Shown piece after piece: positions 24,091-32,826 of a stretch of 32,827 bases of DNA; position 1 is the stretch's first letter, and the number at the start of each line of letters is the position of its first letter. The DNA is from Fimenecus sp045531435. Lineage in GTDB: Bacteria; Bacillota; Clostridia; Oscillospirales; Acutalibacteraceae. The DNA lies in the NCBI GenBank assembly GCA_045531435.1, contig JAZSDZ010000144.1:1-32827 (forward strand). The letters run 5' to 3'. Below the pieces are notes generated by a model that did not search any database, was not told the origin of the DNA, and worked only from the letters and a program-made list of their open reading frames with translations. Made by a program: the position numbers and the translations under genes.

Positions 24091-24954
24091 ATGAAAGATA
24101 AGTTTAAATATTTCTATGTGGTTACTGCAGGTTGCCTTTGGGGAATTATCAGTCTGTTTTTAAAACCACTTCTTAATATGGGCTTTACTCATGAACAGAC
24201 AGTGTCCTTGCGTTGCCTTATTGCAGCGATTATTCTTGGAATAATAATGATGGTAAAGGATAAAAAACTTTTTAAAATCAAGTTAAAGGATTTATGGTGT
24301 TTCCTTGGTACAGGTCTTTTAAGCCTTTTATTTTTCAGTTTGTCATATTTTCATTCAATGACATATAACGGGGTCTGTGTTGCTGTAATTCTTCTTTATA
24401 CATCACCTGTGTTTGTAATGTTTTTTTCTCTTGTACTTTTCAAGGAGAAAATAACAGGTAAAAAGATAATTGCATTAGTTCTTACAATAGCAGGATGTGT
24501 CCTTGTAAGTGGCATTTCAGGTGGTCAGTCAATTGGTGTCAAGGGAATCCTGCTTGGACTATGTTCAGGTGTCGGATATGCTTTTTACAGTATTTTCAGT
24601 CGATATGCCTTACAGAAAAATTATGACAGTATGACAATTTCCTTTTACACATTTCTTTTCTGTGGTGTAGGTTGCTTACCATTTTCCGATGCAGGGAATA
24701 TTATTTCCATGTTATCACCACAATCAGGTTTTTATGCCCTTGGTTTAGGCTTTGTTTGTACAGTTTTAGCATATCTTTTTTACACAAAAGGACTTCAGTA
24801 TGTGGAAAACTCAAAAGCATCAATAATAGTTGCAGTTGAGCCTGTAATCGCATCTGTACTTGGTGTTCTTGTGTATAATGAGGAAATTACACTTCTCAAA
24901 TTGTCAGGTATTATCCTTGTGCTTTCTGCACTTATTATATGCAGTAAAGATTAG
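24091..24954 (+). CDS. EamA/DMT-family transporter
   Basis: A 287-residue membrane protein with ten predicted helices in two similar halves, each ending in the EamA pattern: LYTSPVFVMFFSLVLFKEKIT, then VAVEPVIASVLGVLVYNEEIT. The family exports or imports small metabolites such as amino acids or nucleobases; the substrate is not readable. ATG 24091 has GGAG 6 bases upstream and is preferred over an earlier TTG at 24073. The gene ends convergently with the FkbM gene and overlaps it by 20 bases (24935-24954), with no terminator hairpin between. A paralogue lies at 26129. Confidence 0.88.
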   Translation: MKDKFKYFYVVTAGCLWGIISLFLKPLLNMGFTHEQTVSLRCLIAAIILGIIMMVKDKKLFKIKLKDLWCFLGTGLLSLLFFSLSYFHSMTYNGVCVAVILLYTSPVFVMFFSLVLFKEKITGKKIIALVLTIAGCVLVSGISGGQSIGVKGILLGLCSGVGYAFYSIFSRYALQKNYDSMTISFYTFLFCGVGCLPFSDAGNIISMLSPQSGFYALGLGFVCTVLAYLFYTKGLQYVENSKASIIVAVEPVIASVLGVLVYNEEITLLKLSGIILVLSALIICSKD

Positions 24955-25990
24955 TGTCCCAGAATGAAATGTGCGGATGATGACGAAGATAGATTTTATA
25001 GTTACCGTTGATTTCATAAATCTGATTAATAAGGGCAAAAATATCCTCACTTCTGTGATATGCTGCCAAACATAATTTCGGTTTATCATGCTGTAAGGTG
25101 AATTTACTGCCTTGCAGCATTTCTTTTTCTGTACCTTCAACATCAATATTTATATATGTGAAATTTCCGTATTTTTCAGTCAATTCATCGACTGTAACGG
25201 ACTTTACTGTTTCTCCCTTGTCCTTTGCAGAGCCACCACGACCTTTATTTCCGTCAAAGAAAAGCTCTTTTGCTTCATTCCACACTGCATTGTTGAGCGT
25301 TGTGCAGTTCTTTAGATTTTCACAGTATATTTGCAGTTTTTTAAATGTTCTTTTGTCAGGCTCAACTGCAACAATTTTTTTGTAGCTTTTACTGTAATGT
25401 AAAAACTCTTTTATTGTGTCACCACGATAAGCTCCAAGGTCAAGAAATTTTTCATTTTCACCTAAATTCAGTATTTCAAAGGCTTCATCTTTTGTGATTT
25501 CACAGTCAAAACAGTAATTCAAATCACCGGTAATCTGAAAACGAATAATATTTTCAAAAGCTTGTTTTGATTTTTCGTCAGAAAGTAATGAATATGCTTT
25601 TTCAATTTCTTTAAGATGTGTTTCAAGGAATTTTTTATTGAATATATTGTCACCGAAAACGGGTACAGAGGGCATAATCACCTTATGACGAAGTGAAAGG
25701 CTTTTTATGTTGTCAATGACTTGAGGCAGGGGACTCGCAAATGCAAGAACAATAATAAAATCTTCAAATTTATTTTCAAGTTGAGAAATTGATTTGACCT
25801 CAAAACCACGAAAAGTGCGTTTTCTTACAAAACCGTCACTTGCACAAACTGCTGAAACAGAAATGTTAAGTTTTGCAAATTCTTCAAACACTCTGTCGGC
25901 ACCATTTCCTGTGCCATAAACAGCAATGGGCAGGAAAGTTTCTTTTAAAAATTCCCAACTTGATTTTTCGTTAAGTAAAAACTCAAACAT
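24935..25990 (-). CDS. FkbM-family SAM-dependent methyltransferase with N-terminal Rossmann-like domain
   Basis: A 351-residue protein in two parts. Residues 20-110 resemble a nucleotide-binding PglD-like fold (AVYGTGNGADRVFEEF, VSAVCASDGF). Residues 170-351 are an FkbM methyltransferase: FLDLGAYRGDT (SAM-binding loop), VAVEPDKRTFKKL, VDELTEKYG and YINIDVEGTEKEML. FkbM enzymes methylate sugar or polyketide hydroxyls; with this N-terminal domain they are common in surface-polysaccharide loci, but no such locus surrounds it. The ATG follows a clear minus-strand promoter. The 3' end overlaps the convergent transporter gene. Confidence 0.85.
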   Translation of the reverse strand: MFEFLLNEKSSWEFLKETFLPIAVYGTGNGADRVFEEFAKLNISVSAVCASDGFVRKRTFRGFEVKSISQLENKFEDFIIVLAFASPLPQVIDNIKSLSLRHKVIMPSVPVFGDNIFNKKFLETHLKEIEKAYSLLSDEKSKQAFENIIRFQITGDLNYCFDCEITKDEAFEILNLGENEKFLDLGAYRGDTIKEFLHYSKSYKKIVAVEPDKRTFKKLQIYCENLKNCTTLNNAVWNEAKELFFDGNKGRGGSAKDKGETVKSVTVDELTEKYGNFTYINIDVEGTEKEMLQGSKFTLQHDKPKLCLAAYHRSEDIFALINQIYEINGNYKIYLRHHPHISFWDTNLYCI

Positions 25991-26021
25991 TTTCCCACCT
26001 ACCTTTGTCGCATTAAATAAA

Positions 26022-26050
26022 ATAATATCATATTTTCTTATTCTTTACAA
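26022..26050 (-). promoter_or_regulatory. Promoter of the FkbM gene
   Basis: On the minus strand TTGTAA (26050-26045), 17-base spacer, TATTAT (26027-26022). Its -35 lies 8 bases from that of the divergent transporter promoter, so the two may compete for polymerase. Confidence 0.55.
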
Positions 26051-26058
26051 GAAAACAG

Positions 26059-26087
26059 TTGACGATATTTCACTTTTGCAATAAAAT
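26059..26087 (+). promoter_or_regulatory. Promoter of the second EamA transporter
   Basis: TTGACG (26059-26064), 17-base spacer, TAAAAT (26082-26087), about 40 bases before the start codon. Confidence 0.6.
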
Positions 26088-26128
26088 ATTTTCATTATAT
26101 TTGCCAGCTTATTTTTTGGAGTGTCATT

Positions 26129-27010
26129 ATGAAAAAAATATTAAATCCAAGAACAATGTTGATAATTTCAATGGCAATTTTCGGTACAATCGGACTTTTT
26201 GTGCGAAATATACCATTACCATCAAGTGAAATTGCTCTTTATCGTGCTATATTAGCAGCCATTCTTATTGGTGGCTTTTTGCTTATAACAAAGCAGAAGA
26301 TTCCATTCAAGGAAATAAAAAAAGAATTGCCTTTGCTTGTGTTATCAGGCGTGGCAATGGGCTTCAACTGGATTTTACTTTTTGAAGCATATAAATATAC
26401 AACAGTTTCAGTTGCAACCTTAAGCTACTATTTTGCACCTGTTATTGTGACGATTGCCTGTCCGATTTTATTTAAGGAAAAAATGGGCATAAAACAAATT
26501 ATCTGTTTTGTAATGTCAACTGTGGGGATTGTGTTAATTACGGGAATAGGGGACTTGAGTCAGGGCAGTAGTCACATAAAAGGCATACTTTTCGGTCTTG
26601 GTGCAGCCACACTTTATGCAACTGTTATTCTTATCAATAAATTCATAAAAAGGGTAGATGGAATTTACAGAACCTTCCTTCAGTTCATTTCAGCAATAGT
26701 AGTTCTTGTTCCATATGTTTTACTTACTGATGGAATAAATCTTCACACTTTAAACGGAAGAGGATGGATTTTCCTTCTCGTAATCGGACTTGTTCATACG
26801 GGTATTACATATTGTCTTTATTTCTCATCACTTAAGGAATTACCGGGACAAAAAGCAGCAATTTTAAGTTACATTGATCCACTTGTTGCTGTTCTCATTT
26901 CCGTAGTGGTTTTGAAAGAAACAATGACTTCGTTACAGATTGTAGGTGGAATCCTTATTTTAGGTTTCACTCTCTGGAACGAAATTTCACCAAAAAAGGA
27001 AAGAAAATAA
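26129..27010 (+). CDS. EamA/DMT-family transporter (second copy)
   Basis: A 293-residue membrane protein with ten predicted helices and two EamA halves: LSYYFAPVIVTIACPILFKEKM in the first, LSYIDPLVAVLISVVVLKETMT in the second. The conserved Glu-rich turn after each half matches the transporter at 24091, but the sequences have diverged widely, so this is an old paralogue rather than a recent duplication. GGAG precedes ATG 26129. A perfect hairpin follows the stop. Substrate unknown. Confidence 0.9.
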   Translation: MKKILNPRTMLIISMAIFGTIGLFVRNIPLPSSEIALYRAILAAILIGGFLLITKQKIPFKEIKKELPLLVLSGVAMGFNWILLFEAYKYTTVSVATLSYYFAPVIVTIACPILFKEKMGIKQIICFVMSTVGIVLITGIGDLSQGSSHIKGILFGLGAATLYATVILINKFIKRVDGIYRTFLQFISAIVVLVPYVLLTDGINLHTLNGRGWIFLLVIGLVHTGITYCLYFSSLKELPGQKAAILSYIDPLVAVLISVVVLKETMTSLQIVGGILILGFTLWNEISPKKERK

Positions 27011-27016
27011 AAAGAT

Positions 27017-27041
27017 AAACCACAGTTCGAAACTGTGGTTT
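27017..27041. terminator. Hairpin between convergent EamA and GH43 genes
   Basis: AACCACAGTT (27017-27026) and AACTGTGGTT (27030-27039) form a perfect 10-bp stem with loop CGA. The T tracts are short on both sides, so it probably works in both directions with moderate strength. Confidence 0.65.
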
Positions 27042-27045
27042 TAGT

Positions 27046-28749
27046 TTATCTCTTTACGCCCCAGATACATTCGTTATTCTCGCCTATAGCGGAAAAAACA
27101 AGTGTTTCTTGCTTATCTTTACCTTCATCTTTCTGAATACAAATGACGCCTTCATATGTAACATTATCAATGACAAAAGTAATATATGCAGTGCCATTTT
27201 TCACTGACCAGCTACCTTCAATATCTTTTGAAGAAACATGAGTGTTTTCCTTGACACTTTCATATTTTTTAAGCCCTGAAATTGTGCCGTCAAAATTGAG
27301 TGTGACAATTTGTGTCGGTGAAATTATGTTATTCACATTTGCCCAATCCGAGCAACTATTACTGATATTCCCGTGATTAATGAATTCATATTCACCAAAG
27401 ATTTCACTTGCAGGACAGCCATTTTTATTTATGGTTTCACCTGAATATTCAAACGGTAAAACAACACTCCAACCATTTTCAGTTCTTGACATCTGGTGAA
27501 TTCTCGTTTCATATCCGTCGTGACCAATGTTGAATCTTGTGTGATAAACCTGAAACATTTTTCCGTCAGGAGTTGTAAGACATGACGAATGTCCACTTGC
27601 AAGATATGCAGTATCAAGACAATTAAATTTATAACTACCGAAAAGTTTTGCACCTGTGTTTACATGGTCAAGTGCATTGTTTCCCATAGTATCAAGGAAT
27701 GGTCCATCAGGATTTACACTTCGGTATTCTCTTATGTTGTAGCCACCAAGAGCGTTAAGTCCATGATATGATACGAATAGATAGTAATATCCGCTTGTCT
27801 TGTCGTATTCAATATATGAACCTTCACCCGATAAGTCGTTAGCGAGAGTTGTACTGATGATTTTCTTACCAAAATAAAGGTCATAACCATCGTGATTTCT
27901 CATATATTTGTAGTCAGGCTTTCCACTCTTTTCAACCATCGGCATAATATATGTGCCACCGAAGTATGAGCCATAAGTCATCCATAATCTGCCGTCTGCA
28001 TCATAGAAAAGTGCAGGGTCAATACAATTCGGATAAATTGTGTGGTCATAATCTCCCTGAGCATTAAACCAAGGCGCATTCTCAAGGTCTTTTTTCTTGA
28101 AAACGCCTTGCTTGAAGAGCTTTGATATGTTGGTGAATGAATAGTGCAGAGAATTCATACGGGAATAGTATTTTCCACCATTTGTTTTGTTGTTGAAGCC
28201 TGAATAAACGATGGCATCCTCATATTCATACGGACCTTCAATATTGTCACTTGTGGCAAACCATATTACAGACCCAGGTGTGCCCCATACTGAGCTTGAT
28301 GCATAGTAACAGTATTTGCCCATTTTTTCATTGTAAATTACATCTGCAGCCCAGATGTTTGTTTGGAGACTGTTTTCATCATAATTGTTAGACAATTGAT
28401 AAGCGTCTGTCCATGAAAAAGGCTCACGGAGTGTTCCTCTTAATGTACTACCCTCAGGGACAAGCATTCTATTGTTGTCGTGAACGCCACACGCAAAGCT
28501 TGTCCAGTTAATCATATCGTCACTTTTTGCAGCACAACCATGAGTGCCGAAAATGTAATACATTCCGTCTTTATCCTGAACAATTGACGGGTCGTGGATA
28601 CTGACTCTGCCGTTACCCACATCACAAGAGCCTGAACCCTTTATTTCGTATTGCTTTGCAACTGGTTTTTCTGCATCACTGACACCAAAAATTGAGGTAA
28701 CAAAGCATACAACTGCTGCAAAAGCTGAGATGATTCTGTTTATAATCAT
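27046..28749 (-). CDS. Secreted GH43-family glycosidase (arabinanase-like)
   Basis: A 567-residue exported protein. The N-terminus is a signal peptide (IINRIISAFAAVVCFVTSIF). The five-bladed propeller carries the GH43 triad: HDPSI (base D53), CIDPALF (D244) and GEGSY (acid E309), followed by a Ca-site-like 'HSSCLTTPDGKMFQVYHTR'. A beta-barrel C-terminal domain (about 430-567; IVTLNFDGTISG, TYEGVICIQKD) matches the tail of Abn2-type endo-arabinanases. Expected activity is on arabinan or related pectin side chains, complementing the GH78 rhamnosidase. ATG 28749 is chosen because AGGTGA lies 5-6 bases upstream; a GTG at 28758 falls within that site. TATAAT at 28789-28784 (minus) may be its -10, but no good -35 is seen. 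Confidence 0.85.
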   Translation of the reverse strand: MIINRIISAFAAVVCFVTSIFGVSDAEKPVAKQYEIKGSGSCDVGNGRVSIHDPSIVQDKDGMYYIFGTHGCAAKSDDMINWTSFACGVHDNNRMLVPEGSTLRGTLREPFSWTDAYQLSNNYDENSLQTNIWAADVIYNEKMGKYCYYASSSVWGTPGSVIWFATSDNIEGPYEYEDAIVYSGFNNKTNGGKYYSRMNSLHYSFTNISKLFKQGVFKKKDLENAPWFNAQGDYDHTIYPNCIDPALFYDADGRLWMTYGSYFGGTYIMPMVEKSGKPDYKYMRNHDGYDLYFGKKIISTTLANDLSGEGSYIEYDKTSGYYYLFVSYHGLNALGGYNIREYRSVNPDGPFLDTMGNNALDHVNTGAKLFGSYKFNCLDTAYLASGHSSCLTTPDGKMFQVYHTRFNIGHDGYETRIHQMSRTENGWSVVLPFEYSGETINKNGCPASEIFGEYEFINHGNISNSCSDWANVNNIISPTQIVTLNFDGTISGLKKYESVKENTHVSSKDIEGSWSVKNGTAYITFVIDNVTYEGVICIQKDEGKDKQETLVFSAIGENNECIWGVKR

Positions 28750-28863
28750 TTTTATCACCTGAAATCAAATTTTAACAAAAACTATTATATCATATAAAGT
28801 AGAACTATTACTAAACATTTTCATAGTGTCATGTTTATAATCTTGCATAAATTTTCTAATTTC

Positions 28864-28892
28864 TTGACGAATAAGCATAAAAGTGGTACATT
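28864..28892 (+). promoter_or_regulatory. Promoter of the SGNH esterase gene
   Basis: TTGACG (28864-28869), 17-base spacer, TACATT (28887-28892), 39 bases before the ATG. Confidence 0.5.
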
Positions 28893-28931
28893 TATATTTA
28901 TAAATCAATTAAATTAAAGAGGGTTTGTAAA

Positions 28932-30353
28932 ATGAAAAAAACAGTAAAAAGTATTATTGCGTTTATTCTTACACTTGTCATTGTTTCCAGTTCATTCATG
29001 TGCTTTGCAGCCGGACTAAATGAGGATGCCGTAAAAGCTCACAGAGGACAGTTTAAAAAGTATGTTCTTTTAGGTGATAGTGTTGCAAGTGGTTATCGTG
29101 ATGTTATGTCTGACAATGACGATAATTACAACAAAGCGTATCAGGAAACAGCATATTATCGTGTTCCTGGCTCATATGCTGATGTGCTTACAAAAGCAAT
29201 TATTGAAGATAACACAATGACTGCATTTGCAGGTCCGGGATTCCGAACAATTGAAATCCGTTATATGCTTGAAGACGATTTCGATGAAACTGATGAGTAT
29301 ATGTTCCATCCTGCACAGATGAATGCTGTTGGTGAGCCGGGTAGTGAAGAATACAGAACTGCATACAAAAAAGCTATTGCAGAGGCTGACCTTATTACTC
29401 TTGGCGTTGGTGGCAATGACTGGGGTGCATACCTTGGTTGGGTACTTGCTGATGTGTTTGAAAAGGAAAATGTTGCAGATAAATATATGGTAGAACTTAA
29501 TAAAATCCTTGCAAGTGTTGAAATGGGCACAGAATTAGTTGAAAAGCTTGTTGACCTTGCTCATGTTGCAGGCGCTCTTCCTGAACTTGCTGCAACAATT
29601 CCATTAGCGCTTTCATCTGGTCTTGGCAATTTCTATAAAAACTGGGACATTATGATTCAGGATATTTATGACATTAATCCTGATGTTACGCTTATGGTAC
29701 TTGGTATGAGTGACAACGGACTTAAAGGTAATTATTTCGATTATGATGGTGTGCCGGGAGAACCTGTAAATGAAGAACAGAAAGAACAACCTGCACTTGT
29801 AACAACTATCGTTGATTTTATTATGACAGTTGGTAACACACCTATGATTGAAGGTGCAAAGAAATTCGGATATACATATGTTGATACTGCTGGTACAACT
29901 TATGTTGAAAGCCATCCTGATGCAGCTGGTCATATTCATATTGCTAATAAGATTATTGAAGCACTTCCTGACTGTGAAATATACAATAATCTTGAGGATG
30001 TAAAAACAGGTCATAAATATTACAACGATGTTGAATTCGTGCTTAAAAATGGCATTATGGAAACACAGTCAACAAACAAATTCAATCCTGATGTTAATAT
30101 TACAAAAGCCGACCTTAATAAATCATTCAACAAAATAAATGGCGCAAACAATGCTGTAACAGATACAGCTGATGCAACAGTAATGGATTTTGCTCTTGCG
30201 ATTCTCAAAGGTGCATCACAAAAAGATTTTGTGAGTATGGTGAAATGTGTTGCTCTTGCATACAGAGTAATGTCAGAAAACGATTTTAATGGCGATAATA
30301 CTGTGACAAGAGCTGTTGCAGCAAATTACCTTAAATCATATTCAAACATCTGA
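28932..30353 (+). CDS. Secreted SGNH/GDSL-type esterase with partial S-layer-homology tail
   Basis: A 473-residue exported protein. The signal peptide spans about 1-27 (ends MCFAA). The SGNH hydrolase motifs are block I LLGDSVASGY (catalytic S50), block III GVGGND (G161, N162), and block V HPDAAGH (D330, H334). From about 350 there is an S-layer-homology-like segment (KYYNDVEFVLKNGIM...FNPDVNITKADLNKSF) followed by a degenerate second unit, ending in VTRAVAANYL, as in SLH or cellulosome-less cell-wall proteins. It probably deacylates a polysaccharide or lipid at the cell surface, held there by the tail. Short ribosome binding site GAGGG 7 bases before the ATG. Single-gene unit. Confidence 0.85.
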   Translation: MKKTVKSIIAFILTLVIVSSSFMCFAAGLNEDAVKAHRGQFKKYVLLGDSVASGYRDVMSDNDDNYNKAYQETAYYRVPGSYADVLTKAIIEDNTMTAFAGPGFRTIEIRYMLEDDFDETDEYMFHPAQMNAVGEPGSEEYRTAYKKAIAEADLITLGVGGNDWGAYLGWVLADVFEKENVADKYMVELNKILASVEMGTELVEKLVDLAHVAGALPELAATIPLALSSGLGNFYKNWDIMIQDIYDINPDVTLMVLGMSDNGLKGNYFDYDGVPGEPVNEEQKEQPALVTTIVDFIMTVGNTPMIEGAKKFGYTYVDTAGTTYVESHPDAAGHIHIANKIIEALPDCEIYNNLEDVKTGHKYYNDVEFVLKNGIMETQSTNKFNPDVNITKADLNKSFNKINGANNAVTDTADATVMDFALAILKGASQKDFVSMVKCVALAYRVMSENDFNGDNTVTRAVAANYLKSYSNI

Positions 30354-30376
30354 TTTTAATGAAAATAGTATAACAA

Positions 30377-30418
30377 AAAGCGTTGTAAAAGGTAACTCTT
30401 GATACAACGCTTTATTTT
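30377..30418. terminator. Bidirectional terminator between SGNH esterase and ECF S component
   Basis: AAAGCGTTGTA (30377-30387) and TACAACGCTTT (30403-30413) form a perfect 11-bp stem with a 15-base loop. T-runs follow on the + strand, and CTTTTTG follows on the minus strand. Confidence 0.8.
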
Positions 30419-30435
30419 TGTATATAAATTTATGC

Positions 30436-31002
30436 TTAATTTTTTATATATTTTCCACTTTTAAAATGCACTAAATGCGTTTTGCCTAAAATGAGCATCA
30501 CTGCAGGAATGAAAACGAGTTGCAGGATTATTCCAGGAATTGCTTTAAGAATTGCACCACCCAAGAACATAGAAACAGTGAATCCGTTTTCACCAATTCC
30601 TAAAAGAATACATTGAACAATTCCCCACACGACTCTGCCACATATCATAGAAATCAAAAGACAACGATAAAGTGACTTTATACATTTCCATTTTGCATGT
30701 TTGAATAAATAACCTATAACAAATCCATATGTTGCAAGCTCAAAAGCCATTCCTATGGCTGATGGAAACATTACAGGCATTCCGAATAATGATGAACGGA
30801 GAATTGGTGTAATTGCACCAATTAAAAGTCCATATTGGGGTCCACATACAAGTCCGCAAAGCATTACGGGAATGTGCATAGGCAGTAGCATATTGCCGAT
30901 TTCTTTAATCTGTCCTGTTAAAAATGGGAGTACAATTCCTAATGCTAAAAACATTGCAGAGAAGACAACATTCAGCAGATTTTTATTTTTCATTTTACTC
31001 AT
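30436..31002 (-). CDS. ECF transporter S component
   Basis: A 188-residue membrane protein with about six helices. The pattern MHIPVMLCGLVCGPQYGLLIGAITP, then 'FGMP' and a Met/Phe-rich loop, is typical of substrate-binding S subunits of energy-coupling factor vitamin importers. The substrate group is not assignable from sequence. No EcfA/EcfT genes adjoin it, which fits a group II system sharing a common energising module elsewhere in the genome. It overlaps the upstream aldo/keto reductase gene by 4 bases (ATGA), so its translation is coupled. A second Met three codons later is possible. Confidence 0.85.
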   Translation of the reverse strand: MSKMKNKNLLNVVFSAMFLALGIVLPFLTGQIKEIGNMLLPMHIPVMLCGLVCGPQYGLLIGAITPILRSSLFGMPVMFPSAIGMAFELATYGFVIGYLFKHAKWKCIKSLYRCLLISMICGRVVWGIVQCILLGIGENGFTVSMFLGGAILKAIPGIILQLVFIPAVMLILGKTHLVHFKSGKYIKN

Positions 31003-32117
31003 TTACCGAATTCCTTTGCCACATCCTTAAGTAATTTCCTGATTCCAAGATGTTGAGGACAAGCCTTTTCACAAAGTCCACACTGGATACAGTCAGATGC
31101 CTTGCCCTTTCCTGCAGTATGTACATCTTCATAATAATACTCTGCGTTCCAGTCTTTAAACTGTTTTCTGTCATTCATACAAGCAAAAATTTCAGGAATA
31201 GGAATATTTTTAGGACATCCGTCAACACAGTAACGACAAGCAGTACAAGGAATTAAATGTTGTGCATTCATAATCTTGCAAACCTTGTTAACTGCCTCAT
31301 ATTCCTTTTCGTTGAATGGTACAAAGTCCTTCATAAAACTGATATTGTCTTTCATTTGCGCCATATCACTCATACCTGAAAGCACCATAAAAATTCCTTC
31401 AAAACTTGCAGTAAAACGGATAGCATACGAAGCCGGTGAGCCACCATTAAGGTCGTCAAGAACTTTTCTTGCTTCATCAGGCAATTTTACAAGACTGCCA
31501 CCTTTAACAGGCTCCATAACGATAACAGGCTTACTGTGTTTACGACAGACTTCATAGCACTTTCTACCTTCAACGGACTCATCATTATAGTCAAGGTAAT
31601 TGAATTGAATCTGCACAAATTCAACATCAGGATATTCAGTAAGAATTTTATCAAGCACATCTGCCTTATCGTGGAAGGATAGTCCTACGTGACGGATTTT
31701 GCCTTCTTTTTTAAGCTCAAAAGCAGTTTCGTAAGCACGACATTCCTTGTATTTTTCAAAGTTAGTAGCATTTTGTGCGTGCATTAAGTAAAAGTCAAAG
31801 TATTCAACACCACAATTCTTCAATTGCTTTTCAAAAAGTGGTCTTATCTGACTTTCTTTCTTGAAAAAACCTTCTGATAATTTATCTGCAAGTATATAAC
31901 TTTCTCTTGGATGACGGGATGTAAGACACTTTTTAAGAGTGCCTTCGTTTCTCATTTCCATATATCCGTGAGCAGTGTCAAAATAGTTAAAACCTGCCTC
32001 TAAAAATGTGTCAACCATCTGTTTTGTCTGTTCATAGTCAATAAGCGGACCTTTACGAGGAAGTCGCATACAGCCAAAACCAAAATTCTTTTTTACTTCA
32101 GGAAAATAGTTGTTCAT
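30999..32117 (-). CDS. Aldo/keto reductase with two C-terminal 4Fe-4S motifs
   Basis: A 372-residue protein. The TIM-barrel part carries the AKR tetrad: D47 and Y52 (FDTAHGY), K79 (ADKL) and H113 (LMHAQ). The C-terminal 90 residues hold two ferredoxin-like Cys clusters, CTACRYCVDGCP and CIQCGLCEKACP, each CxxCxxCxxxCP. This architecture is common in anaerobes, where ferredoxin-type electron flow is joined to an NAD(P)H reductase; the substrate is unknown. AAGGTGAT precedes the ATG. Second complete gene of a minus-strand operon, 9 bases after the methyltransferase and overlapping the ECF S gene, which suggests a role with the imported compound. Confidence 0.92.
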   Translation of the reverse strand: MNNYFPEVKKNFGFGCMRLPRKGPLIDYEQTKQMVDTFLEAGFNYFDTAHGYMEMRNEGTLKKCLTSRHPRESYILADKLSEGFFKKESQIRPLFEKQLKNCGVEYFDFYLMHAQNATNFEKYKECRAYETAFELKKEGKIRHVGLSFHDKADVLDKILTEYPDVEFVQIQFNYLDYNDESVEGRKCYEVCRKHSKPVIVMEPVKGGSLVKLPDEARKVLDDLNGGSPASYAIRFTASFEGIFMVLSGMSDMAQMKDNISFMKDFVPFNEKEYEAVNKVCKIMNAQHLIPCTACRYCVDGCPKNIPIPEIFACMNDRKQFKDWNAEYYYEDVHTAGKGKASDCIQCGLCEKACPQHLGIRKLLKDVAKEFGK

Positions 32118-32126
32118 AATATCACC

Positions 32127-32705
32127 TTATTTTTTAATTGCTGAAACCTGATACATTTTATCATTTGAAATCATAATATCCACATTAAAATACGGTTCAA
32201 GCATTTTCTTAAGCTCTTCACATTCAGGAAGAATATTTGAAACTTTTCCTGCCGATTTCATATGAATTTCATCAAGCTCTTTTTTACTCATTCCGTGTGC
32301 AATGCTGATTCTTCCATTTGGCTTTAATGCTTTTGAAAGATTTTCAATGAGTGCATTAGGATTTGGAAAATGAGGAAAAGCATTGTAAATCATTATAACA
32401 TCAAATTGACGGTCAAATGAAATACTTTCTGCATCATCACAAATAATTTCTGCTTGTGGGAATTTACTTTTTGCTATTTTCACCATTTCAGGAGATAAGT
32501 CAACCGCTGTAATACTCTTGACATTTCTTTCAAGATAATAGGGGAACAGTACACCTGTACCACAACCAACATCAAGTACATCAATATTTTCTGTAACTCC
32601 ACCATTATCTAAAATAATGTCGAGTATTTCTTTGTCACAGATTGGCTCATTATCCCATCTCGGTGCAAAATCATTAAAGAATTCTTTAATTATATATTTG
32701 TTCAT
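32127..32705 (-). CDS. Class I SAM-dependent methyltransferase
   Basis: A 192-residue methyltransferase with the glycine-rich SAM loop VLDVGCGTGVLFPYY, acidic loop TAVDLSPEM, DDAESISF and the motif IV region VIMIYNAFPHF. It resembles small-molecule methyltransferases of the UbiE/type 11 kind; substrate unknown. Start ATG 32705 overlaps the stop of the upstream reading frame by 20 bases, which suggests coupling; a longer frame from TTG at 32726 is possible, but neither has a strong ribosome binding site. The stop lies 9 bases before the reductase gene. Confidence 0.83.
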   Translation of the reverse strand: MNKYIIKEFFNDFAPRWDNEPICDKEILDIILDNGGVTENIDVLDVGCGTGVLFPYYLERNVKSITAVDLSPEMVKIAKSKFPQAEIICDDAESISFDRQFDVIMIYNAFPHFPNPNALIENLSKALKPNGRISIAHGMSKKELDEIHMKSAGKVSNILPECEELKKMLEPYFNVDIMISNDKMYQVSAIKK

Positions 32706-32826
32706 TATTTTTTTCAATAGCAGCAACCTTTGTATTTGCTGCTCTTATTCTATCATAAATTTTTTCGTCGAATTTCTTTTCTCTGTCGTAAGTGTAAAGA
32801 CCATTCTGTTCCTGCTCAATATCATA
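32686..32826 (-). CDS. C-terminal end of an unknown protein (partial, runs off right edge)
   Basis: Minus-strand frame of 46 codons entering from the right edge and stopping with TAA at 32688-32686, inside the start of the methyltransferase gene. The residues are charged and helical (DREKKFDEKIYDRIRAANTK, then IEKNNEQIYN). No motif is recognised. The overlap with the next gene is typical of a coupled operon, which is the main evidence that the frame is real. Confidence 0.5.
   Translation of the reverse strand, partial: YDIEQEQNGLYTYDREKKFDEKIYDRIRAANTKVAAIEKNNEQIYN

Noticed and set aside
27017..27041. GTTCGAAAC resembling a tRNA T-loop
   Set aside because: It is the loop of a perfect 10-bp hairpin after a stop codon; no acceptor, D or anticodon arms are found around it.
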